Source of the DNA: Acidobacteriota bacterium
Lineage (GTDB): Bacteria > Acidobacteriota > Terriglobia > UBA7540
Direction of reading: 5' to 3'
NCBI GenBank assembly: GCA_003224635.1
Contig: QHZK01000147.1
Location: 1 to 12,856 of the forward strand
Length of the DNA: 12,856 nucleotides
Positions 1 through 6,609 of this stretch are shown one piece after another (within the stretch, counting starts at the first letter, position 1; each line of letters starts with the position of its first letter). The notes beneath the pieces are model-generated. The model saw only the letters and a program-made list of their open reading frames with translations. It was not told the origin of the DNA and did not search any database. The position numbers and the translations under genes were made by a program.

Positions 1-594
1 GTTGGCGTTGAGGTTCACGCCCAGCTCGGCGTTGAAGATGTCGGCGGTCGCCTGGGCATAGGCTTGGCCGCCGCCGCTGGGAAGTCCGGTCACACCGGGG
101 GTCAGAACGACCAAGCTGAACATATTCCGCCCGACCAGCGGCAGGTCGTGCACCTTGACTTCGTTGATCTGGCCGGAGACGCCCCCGCCGGCCAGATTCA
201 CGGGCGTGACCTGGGCGTTGACGTCGACCGTCTGGGTCGCGGCGCCCAGCTTCAGCGTCACGTTCAGGGTGCGCGTCTCAGCCACCTGGATGGAGATGTC
301 GTTGAGATTCCCTGTTTCAAAGCCGGTCGCTTTGACCGCCAAAGTAAACCTGCTTGCCGGCAGCGCCGTGAATCGATAGTTGCCGGCGGAAGAGGTAACC
401 GTAGTGTGTTCGACGCCGGTGCTCACCTCCTTGATGGTGACCGTGGCGTTGGGCACCACCGCACCGGTAGGATCGAAAACCGTTCCTTCGAGGCCGCTGC
501 TGAATTGAGCCCATGCACTGGACGCAACCAGCATCATCACCCACAGGATCACCCACAGGGTTCCCCACCCCGTTGTCATTCGCGCGCACTTCAT
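1..594 (-). CDS. Oar-like TonB-dependent receptor, N-terminal part (runs off left edge)
   Basis: This is the first 198 codons of a large outer-membrane receptor; the reading frame stays open to base 1. The start is MKCARMTTGW, followed by a hydrophobic segment (about residues 10-29, WVILWVMMLVASSAWA) that ends in an Ala-x-Ala signal-peptidase site. Residues ~33-120 form a carboxypeptidase-regulatory-like beta-sandwich (GTVFDPTGAVVPNATV, then NYRFTALPA and VKATGFET). The TonB plug region follows, with the recognisable LPLVGRNMFSLVVLTPGV stretch at about 151-168. This order is typical of Oar-like receptors of Acidobacteria, normally about 1000-1200 residues. In this family the substrate is rarely known; uptake of oligosaccharides is an inference from the neighbours. 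The ATG at 594-592 is preceded by a strong ribosome-binding site (AGGAGGT, 603-609) at 8 bases, which favours it over Met6. Confidence 0.93.
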   Translation of the reverse strand, partial: MKCARMTTGWGTLWVILWVMMLVASSAWAQFSSGLEGTVFDPTGAVVPNATVTIKEVSTGVEHTTVTSSAGNYRFTALPASRFTLAVKATGFETGNLNDISIQVAETRTLNVTLKLGAATQTVDVNAQVTPVNLAGGGVSGQINEVKVHDLPLVGRNMFSLVVLTPGVTGLPSGGGQAYAQATADIFNAELGVNLNAN

Positions 595-761
595 CTTTGG
601 TGACCTCCTCTCACGAGGTGCAACCGCAGCCTCGCGTCCAACCCTGCGCACCCGCCAACATGCTTGAACCCAACCGCCGCTTAACCGCTTAACCGAAAAC
701 TCTAAACAAACCCCACGTCCGCGCCCTGGTATCCACGAGTGTATCCCAACGCGTGGAACTT

Positions 762-789
762 TTTATCCTAGCGATTGAAGGGCTGTCAA
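762..789 (-). promoter_or_regulatory. Sigma70-like promoter for the left Oar-like receptor
   Basis: On the minus strand there is a perfect TTGACA (bases 789-784), a 16-base spacer and GATAAA (767-762). This would give a leader of about 160 bases before the receptor ATG at 594. The -35 box lies inside a small hairpin (778-795). Inside the presumed leader is an 8-base tandem repeat (CTTAACCG twice, 680-695). The call rests only on consensus match and position. Confidence 0.45.
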
Positions 790-798
790 GCCCTTTTT
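778..798 (+). terminator. Short hairpin with T-tract between divergent genes
   Basis: AAGGGCT (778-784) and AGCCCTT (789-795) form a 7-base-pair stem with a 4-base loop (GTCA), followed by T up to 798. It looks like a small intrinsic terminator read on the plus strand. No plus-strand gene ends here: the gene on the left runs the other way. The stem also contains the -35 box of the minus-strand promoter. It could therefore stop stray transcription entering the TPR gene, act as a regulator site, or be coincidental. Confidence 0.35.
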
Positions 799-842
799 GA
801 CTTTCTAATTCATTGTAATAGTGACCTCTCGAGCTTACGCTG

Positions 843-2447
843 ATGCTTCCTTTGAACCGGATGAGTCAACTCGTCATGCTGCCCGCCATCGCTGTGGCAT
901 ACTGCGGGCTCGCACTCGCACAGACCACTGACGCGCACTCCTCTCGATGGCACCAGCGGCAAGGTGCCACTTACCTCGACCAGCACAACCTCGCGAGGGC
1001 TCTCGATGAATTCCGCTCCGCAGTCCGCCTCGACCCCCGCGATCCCACGGCGCGCGACTATCTGGGTGTCGCCCTCGCCGAATCGGGTCGAACCGACCAG
1101 GCGGTCGTAGAATTTCGAAAGTCCACTGAGCTTTCCGATTCTTTTGCTCCCGCACACTTCCATCTGGCGCTTGCCTATGATCGCACTGGCCGTCCGTCAG
1201 ACGCGATCGCTGAGTACGAGGCGGCGCTCTTCAGGGAGCCGGGTCTGGTCGACGCGCGGTACGCCTTGAGCGCGGCCTGCTGGAAGCGCGGAGACCGCGC
1301 GGGCGCAATCACGCTGCTGCGCCAGGTGCTTCGGCAGAGTCCGCCTTTCGCCGCCGAAGCGCACTACAACCTCGGGCTCGAGCTGCGGGAGCAAGGAGAA
1401 CTGGGCGAGGCGGTTCGTGAGCTGAAGGCCGCCGTCGAGCTCGAGCCGCACTCGCCCAAGTTTCAAGCTGCGCTTGGCCAGGCGCTCGCCGAGCGCCAGA
1501 GCGCTGTTGTCTCAGTCGAGGCCCTGAGAAAGGCGGTCGCGCTCGCTCCGAACGGCGCCGAGTATCGCTATGATCTGGCCGAGGCCCTCAGGCTGAGGGG
1601 TGATTTCGACGCGGCGCAGTCCGAATTCGAGACGGTTTTGAAAATCGACGCGCGATACCCGCGTGCGCATCGGCAGCTCGGGGTTGTGTTGCGCCAAAAG
1701 GGCGACTACGAAGCCGCGGCAGCCCAGCTCGAGCAGGCCGTCACGGAAAACCCGGAGGACGCCGAGGCCCGGTACACCTTGGGTTCTGTCCTTGTCAAGC
1801 TGAACGACCCCGAGCGGGCCATTGCACAGCTTGCCGAAGCCGTGCGGCTCGATGCCTACGACGCTGCATCGCGGATCGCTCTGGCCGGAGCGCTCAGAAA
1901 AGTCGGCAGGACCCAGGACGCTCAAGAGCAGATGACGCGCGCCCAGGCGCTTGATGAGTTAAAGGCAAACGCCGGGCGCTCGCGAGTGCTCCTGGGATCA
2001 GCGGTCGATCATCTCGAGAAAGGCGAGGTTGACACCGCGCTCAACGAGTTACGTCAAGCGGTATCTCTGAGTCCGGATTACGCAGACGCCCACTTCCAGC
2101 TCGCCCGCGCCTCGTTGCGGAAGGGCGCTCCTCCGGTCGAGGTCACCAAGATTCTCAGGCGGGTCATTGAGCTGAAGCCGGATGACGCCCAGGCCCACTT
2201 GGAACTGGGACTCTTGCTCGAGCGGATGGGCGCTCCCGAAGCGGCAGGCGAGCTCCATCGCTCCCTGGACCTTGCGCCCAGCCTGATCGAGGCCCACCGC
2301 GCGCTGGGCAAGATGGCGCTCGAGGCTCGCGACTGGGCAACGGCGAGATCTGAATTCAGCGCTATCCTGGCGTGGGACTGGAACGACCGTGACGCCCGCA
2401 GGGACCTGTCGATCGCTCAGGCCCGTCAGAACCACCAATCGAATTAA
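843..2447 (+). CDS. Secreted TPR-repeat protein (about 14 repeats)
   Basis: A 534-residue protein made almost entirely of tetratricopeptide repeats. Residues 1-27 look like a Sec signal peptide (hydrophobic core LVMLPAIAVAYCGLALA, cleavage after ALA), so a periplasmic or outer-membrane-facing location is likely. About 14 repeats of ~34 residues follow, with the usual pattern of Ala/Gly/Tyr at helix positions and a Pro before the next repeat (for example ...AVRLDPRDPTARDYLG and ...AVELEPHSPKFQAALG). TPRs are protein-binding scaffolds; no catalytic domain is visible. The next gene on the other strand encodes a CRTAC1-like protein, and TPR and ASPIC/UnbV domains often occur together in Acidobacteria and Planctomycetes, so a functional link is possible. 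Neither ATG at 843 nor the in-frame ATG at 861 has a good ribosome-binding site, so the start is uncertain by six codons. A weak -10-like TGTAAT lies at 814-819. Confidence 0.9.
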   Translation: MLPLNRMSQLVMLPAIAVAYCGLALAQTTDAHSSRWHQRQGATYLDQHNLARALDEFRSAVRLDPRDPTARDYLGVALAESGRTDQAVVEFRKSTELSDSFAPAHFHLALAYDRTGRPSDAIAEYEAALFREPGLVDARYALSAACWKRGDRAGAITLLRQVLRQSPPFAAEAHYNLGLELREQGELGEAVRELKAAVELEPHSPKFQAALGQALAERQSAVVSVEALRKAVALAPNGAEYRYDLAEALRLRGDFDAAQSEFETVLKIDARYPRAHRQLGVVLRQKGDYEAAAAQLEQAVTENPEDAEARYTLGSVLVKLNDPERAIAQLAEAVRLDAYDAASRIALAGALRKVGRTQDAQEQMTRAQALDELKANAGRSRVLLGSAVDHLEKGEVDTALNELRQAVSLSPDYADAHFQLARASLRKGAPPVEVTKILRRVIELKPDDAQAHLELGLLLERMGAPEAAGELHRSLDLAPSLIEAHRALGKMALEARDWATARSEFSAILAWDWNDRDARRDLSIAQARQNHQSN

Positions 2448-2476
2448 CGAGCATTACAGAATATAGTGACGACCGC

Positions 2477-2531
2477 TGTAGCGGCGGTCTGTGACCGCCG
2501 TATTTTTCGGCGCTCATAGGGCGCCGCTACA
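2477..2531. repeat. Palindromic REP/MITE-like element, copy 1 (compact form)
   Basis: A 55-base element with perfect 10-base terminal inverted repeats, TGTAGCGGCG (2477-2486) and CGCCGCTACA (2522-2531). Two hairpins sit inside: GGCGGTC-tgt-GACCGCC (2483-2499) and GGCGCTC-ata-GGGCGCC (2509-2525, one T:G wobble). The T-rich linker between them (2501-2507) makes the first hairpin resemble an intrinsic terminator on the plus strand. The element fills the gap between the convergent TPR and CRTAC1-like genes, starting 29 bases after one stop and ending 10 bases from the other. The preceding bases AATATAGTGACGAC (2460-2473) are also shared with copy 2 at one mismatch, so the duplicated unit is longer than the palindrome. 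Confidence 0.85.
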
Positions 2532-2541
2532 GCTCTCGCGC

Positions 2542-4269
2542 TCAGCTTCCGCGCACGCGCGGAAACTCACGGGACACGAGCCCGGCGCCCTCCTTCACGG
2601 TGATAATCTGATCGCTCCGAAGATTCTCCAGCCTGGTCACCGTTCCGCTCGGCCACCGGACTTCGACGGAATCGACGGCCTGTCTCTGCCCCAGACCGAA
2701 GTGCAGTCGGGGGTCTTGGGCCGATTGGTAGCTCCTTCCGCCCTTTCGCTGATCGTAAAGCGTCAGGTCGCCAGACACAACCTTCACCCGGGCGCCCACT
2801 CCGTCGCGGTTAGACTTGGTCCCGACCAGGAAGACCTGCAGCCAGTGGTTGCGATTGCCCCCGTCATTGCGGAGCAATTGCGGCGCCTGGCCGTTGTTGC
2901 TCACCAGAATATCCAGGTCGCCGTCGTTGTCGAAATCGCCCACGGCGGCGCCGCGACTGACGCGGGCCAGTCGAAAGTCCGGCCCCAGCTTGTGGCTGAC
3001 GTTTTCGAAGATTCCCCTGCCCGTGTTGCGGAACATGAGTTTCGGCTCGGCGTATTGAGTATCGCGGTGATAGAGCTGGATGTTGTCGAGGATGTGCCCG
3101 TTGGCCATGAAGATGTCGCAAGCGCCGTCATTGTCGTAATCCATGAAGCACGCGCCAAACCCGCTCATATGAAAGGTGGCGTAGCCGAGCCTGGTTTCAA
3201 AGGTCGCGTCTTCGAAAGATCCGTCGCCAAGGTTTCGATACAGCCGGGCGTGCTCGAAATCCAGGTGAGTCACCACGAGGTCGAGCCAGCCGCCGCCGGC
3301 GGTGTCCGCAGCGTCTGTGCCCATTCCCGCCTCGGTCCGTCCCTCGGCGCTCGCCGCCACGCCCGCCAGGTAACCGATCTCGCGAAACGTCCCGTCACGA
3401 TTGTTGTGAAAAAGAAAGTTGGTCATCGAGTCGTTGGCGATGAAAATGTCCTGCCAGCCGTCATTGTCGTAGTCGAAGGTCACCACGCCCAGCCCGTTGC
3501 CGGGCTTCAAGCCCACTCCGGAGGACTGGCTTACGTCCGTGAACGTGCCGTCGCCGTTGTTGTGATAGAAGGTCGGCGTCTGCCCCTTGTAGACGTCGGG
3601 ATGGCAGTACCCGCGATAGCCGGGCTTGTGTTCTCCGCACCAGAGGTTGTGGTCCGGCGACCAGTCCACGTAATTGGCCACCACCAGATCGAGTCGCCCG
3701 TCGTTGTCATAATCGAGCCAGGCGGCGCTCGAGCCCCACTTACCTCGGTTGGCGACGCCGGCCCGCGCTGTCGCGTCGCTGAAGGTCCCGTTGCCATTGT
3801 TGTGATAGAGGATGCACCGGTCGTAGCCTAGCACGTAGAGGTCGGGAAAGCCGTCGTTATCATAGTCCCCAACCGCCACCCCCATGCCGAATAGTGTCTC
3901 GGCGCCCACGCCGGCCTTGTCCGTCAGGTCGCTGAAGCTTCCGTCGCCATTGTTCCGGTAAAGCGCGCTGCGCAGGGGTCGCCGGGGCTGGTAGGTTCGT
4001 GTGGCCGCCCCGTTCACCAGGTACAGGTCCATCAGGCCGTCCTGATCGTAATCGATCCAGCCACAGCCCGACCCCATCGTCTCAATCAGGTATTTCTCCG
4101 GAGAGGCTGCGTTGTCGTGTTGGAAGGTGATGCCCGATGACGGGGCGACGTCCACAAAGACTGGGTTCGAGGTGACTGCCTGTGACGCTGCCCCCGCTGC
4201 GGGGCGCGAGGCCAGCGCCGCAAGAACTTGCAGTAGTTCTCTTCTCGAAAGCGCCGATCTTTGCTTCAT
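2542..4269 (-). CDS. CRTAC1-like FG-GAP/VCBS repeat protein with ASPIC/UnbV domain, Tat-exported
   Basis: A 575-residue protein starting with a twin-arginine motif (SRRELLQVL, residues 8-16) and an Ala-rich stretch, so export by Tat is likely. The body is a beta-propeller of FG-GAP/VCBS repeats. Calcium loops of the form D-[YF]-D-x-D-G begin at about residues 73, 135, 186, 266, 377 and 445. One repeat is degenerate: residues 322-327 read DTAGGG and have lost the acidic ligands. Residues ~473-560 are an ASPIC/UnbV domain (VGARVKV, GGRSYQSAQDPRLHFGLG, VRWPSG). The family resembles animal cartilage acidic protein 1; its bacterial role is unknown, with binding or adhesion assumed. It is the third gene of the minus-strand operon, 55 bases after the GH31 stop, which suggests a role on the same glycan. 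The start lacks a clear ribosome-binding site but precedes the Tat motif correctly. Confidence 0.93.
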   Translation of the reverse strand: MKQRSALSRRELLQVLAALASRPAAGAASQAVTSNPVFVDVAPSSGITFQHDNAASPEKYLIETMGSGCGWIDYDQDGLMDLYLVNGAATRTYQPRRPLRSALYRNNGDGSFSDLTDKAGVGAETLFGMGVAVGDYDNDGFPDLYVLGYDRCILYHNNGNGTFSDATARAGVANRGKWGSSAAWLDYDNDGRLDLVVANYVDWSPDHNLWCGEHKPGYRGYCHPDVYKGQTPTFYHNNGDGTFTDVSQSSGVGLKPGNGLGVVTFDYDNDGWQDIFIANDSMTNFLFHNNRDGTFREIGYLAGVAASAEGRTEAGMGTDAADTAGGGWLDLVVTHLDFEHARLYRNLGDGSFEDATFETRLGYATFHMSGFGACFMDYDNDGACDIFMANGHILDNIQLYHRDTQYAEPKLMFRNTGRGIFENVSHKLGPDFRLARVSRGAAVGDFDNDGDLDILVSNNGQAPQLLRNDGGNRNHWLQVFLVGTKSNRDGVGARVKVVSGDLTLYDQRKGGRSYQSAQDPRLHFGLGQRQAVDSVEVRWPSGTVTRLENLRSDQIITVKEGAGLVSREFPRVRGS

Positions 4270-4324
4270 CCAATGTCTGCCGGTGCTTCTCTCTGGCGCC
4301 GGGCCGGTGTTGGCCTGTCGGCTC

Positions 4325-6589
4325 TCAGAACCGGATGACCTCGGTCGTCCCGCCGAACACCACTCGACGGGTACTCTTGCTTGCCGCTATGCATACGTCA
4401 ATCTTCCGCATCGTCGGCTCGAGCATTTTCGATCCATCAACCAGACCGAAGCTTAGCTGTCGATCTCGATCGCTCCAGAGCGCCCGCATCCGCATGAACT
4501 CGCCTCGGCGGTAATTGAAACTGATTCCGTCATCCTCGCATAAGACAAGCTCTCCGTCCGCGCCCGGGTAAACCTTAATCGTCAGCGGATCGTCGGTCAT
4601 CTGGGTAGCGTACTGTCTGACCGGACCGATGGGGAGCACTGCCCCGGCGCGAACGTACAATGGTATTGTGGCCAAATCGACAGGACGCTCTATCTCACGC
4701 CCGCCTTCGACTTTCTCCTCCGTCCAAAAGTCGTGCCACAAGCCGCGGGGCAAATACAGCCGGCGCGAAGTCGCCCCCTTTTCGGTGACCGGGGCCACCA
4801 GCATGTCACGACCCCACAGATACTGGTCCCCGCACTCGACCGCGCGGGGATCGTCCGGATAGTGGAGCCAAAGCGCCCGTATGACGGGAATGCCTGTATC
4901 GTGCGCTTCGCGAACGGCGGAGTACAGGTAAGGCAGCAGGCGATAACGCAGCTCCAGGTATTTCCGACAGATCGGTTCGACGTGGGGATTGTGGAGTTCC
5001 CTGGGATCGGGGAGCGCCGCGTTCCCATGGTATCCCTCGAGCTCGGTGGGACCGTAGTCTCCGGTGTTCCAGCCCCAGGGCAGCCGCAGCTTCCACGTTC
5101 GACCGTGCGAGCGGAAGAGAGGGCAGAAGGCGCTGAACTGAAACCAACGCACATACAACTCGCCGGTAAGCTCCTTCGTGGTTACGAACCCGCCGGTATC
5201 AGTCCCCCAAAACGGCACGCCGCTGAGGCTTGTGTTGAGCCCAACGGAGACCTGGGCCCGCAGGGCTTCCCAGGTGGAATCGATGTCGCCGGACCACAGC
5301 CAGCCGTAGCGTTGAAGCCCGGCATATCCGTTGCGGTTGAGCGCGTAGGGGCGGACGCTCGGGCGCTCGATCGCGGGACCTTCCCAATACATGCGGTTGC
5401 GCACGAGGCACGCGGTTGGGCTGAGGTCGTCGCCTTCGTCAGGCCACCAGCCGTCGACACCCAGGCGGAAGACATCGAGGTGCGTGGCCCAGTAGCGCGC
5501 CGCGTCGTCCGCTGGCCGGGCCGCAGCGCCGGTGTCGCTCACCTGTCCGTGTAATCCCTCCGGCGGGTTCACGACGTGCAGTACGATCTTGAAGTCTTTC
5601 TGGTGCAGGTCTCGAATCATCGCCGCGGGATCAGGAAATGCGCGGTTATTGAAGACAAACGATCCGTGGCCCGTGTTCCAGCCCGACGGACAAAATCCAG
5701 TGCCGAGGTAGATGAGGGCGTCACAAGGGAGCTTCTTCTCGCGAAACGTCTTGGCCTCAGACAACACTTCTTCGCGGCTCGCCAGCGTGCGATGGGACTG
5801 CTGATAACCCAGAGCCCAGATCGGCGGCAGGTGTGGAAATCCTGTCAGCCGCGCGTATTCCGTCAGAAGGTCAGGCGGGTGTTCGGCTACGATCAGGAAG
5901 ACGTCCAGCGGGAGGGCAGCTTGCAAGGTCCAGGGCGTAAAGCGGCCGTCTTTGCCGATCAAGTCAAAGCTTCCAAGCGGTTGATGGAAAAACAGCGCCC
6001 ACCCCTGAGCGCTGACCAGCCAGGGGACCGGCATCCGCGCGCCGTCGACGGGCACGTCGTGGACGCCCTCGCCGCTCTTCATGGGATAGGCGACGCCGCG
6101 ACGGTCGAATTGCGGCCCGCCTTCGCCCAGCCCGAAGACGGGACGCTCCCCGCGCGAGAAACGGACCGCACCATTCTCCTTTGAGATTTCGATCTGTTGA
6201 ATCACGTTTCCTTGATAGTCGCCGACCTTCAAGGCCAGCGGGGCCGATGAAACGCTGACGCGAAGCTTGCCCCAGAAAAACATCTGGGGATCCCGGATCG
6301 ACCTTATTCTCGCGACCGGCTCCGGCCAATCTTGCTTGACCAGAACCAGGTCATCCGCAATGGCCTCTACGCTCCCATCATCGAGGACAGGAAGCACACC
6401 GAGTCGCAGAGTTTGCGGGCTTACCACCGTTGCCGAGAACTCCGCTCGCCGCCCCGCGACCGTGATCGCACGGGCGCCGGCGGCTCCCTGCTGTTGACCG
6501 GGCTGCGCGACCTTCACGCCGAGCAGCGAACCGGCCCCTGTTGTACCCAAGCGAGCGAGAACCTCCCGACGGGAGACCAGGTTGCTCAT
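4325..6589 (-). CDS. Glycoside hydrolase family 31 enzyme, Tat-exported
   Basis: A 754-residue retaining alpha-glycosidase of family GH31. It starts MSNLVSRREVLARLG, a twin-arginine signal. The N-terminal beta domain (about 40-250) includes FGLGEGGPQFD and PWLVSAQGWALFF. The catalytic barrel (about 255-600) carries GVDGWWPDEGD, with D384 the predicted nucleophile, and LWSGDIDSTWEAL, with D435 the predicted acid/base, followed by PFWGTDTGGF. A C-terminal beta region includes a DUF5110-like segment (about 680-735). The nucleophile motif D-E-G-D and the barrel-strand-1 region (LIYLGTGFCPSGWN) differ from the usual alpha-glucosidase WxDMNE and alpha-xylosidase DFGE patterns, so specificity is open. 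The start at 6589 is chosen because the Tat signal begins there and the upstream gene stops only 20 bases before; an upstream in-frame extension to 6748 would lie in the coding end of that gene. No clear ribosome-binding site; translational coupling is likely. Confidence 0.92.
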   Translation of the reverse strand: MSNLVSRREVLARLGTTGAGSLLGVKVAQPGQQQGAAGARAITVAGRRAEFSATVVSPQTLRLGVLPVLDDGSVEAIADDLVLVKQDWPEPVARIRSIRDPQMFFWGKLRVSVSSAPLALKVGDYQGNVIQQIEISKENGAVRFSRGERPVFGLGEGGPQFDRRGVAYPMKSGEGVHDVPVDGARMPVPWLVSAQGWALFFHQPLGSFDLIGKDGRFTPWTLQAALPLDVFLIVAEHPPDLLTEYARLTGFPHLPPIWALGYQQSHRTLASREEVLSEAKTFREKKLPCDALIYLGTGFCPSGWNTGHGSFVFNNRAFPDPAAMIRDLHQKDFKIVLHVVNPPEGLHGQVSDTGAAARPADDAARYWATHLDVFRLGVDGWWPDEGDDLSPTACLVRNRMYWEGPAIERPSVRPYALNRNGYAGLQRYGWLWSGDIDSTWEALRAQVSVGLNTSLSGVPFWGTDTGGFVTTKELTGELYVRWFQFSAFCPLFRSHGRTWKLRLPWGWNTGDYGPTELEGYHGNAALPDPRELHNPHVEPICRKYLELRYRLLPYLYSAVREAHDTGIPVIRALWLHYPDDPRAVECGDQYLWGRDMLVAPVTEKGATSRRLYLPRGLWHDFWTEEKVEGGREIERPVDLATIPLYVRAGAVLPIGPVRQYATQMTDDPLTIKVYPGADGELVLCEDDGISFNYRRGEFMRMRALWSDRDRQLSFGLVDGSKMLEPTMRKIDVCIAASKSTRRVVFGGTTEVIRF

Positions 6590-6609
6590 GGTGATTGTGG
6601 GGACAACGG

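Noticed and set aside
680..695. CTTAACCG tandem repeat as a regulator-binding array
   Set aside because: Two units only, with no third well-spaced copy or known matching site; noted in the promoter entry but not claimed as a feature.
2491..3831. 446-codon plus-strand frame opposite the CRTAC1-like gene
   Set aside because: Its Val/Ile-rich periodicity is the complement of the repeated DYDNDG codons on the other strand, and it begins inside the palindromic repeat.
4733..5554. 273-codon plus-strand frame opposite GH31
   Set aside because: No family resemblance; it is a shadow of the GH31 reading frame.
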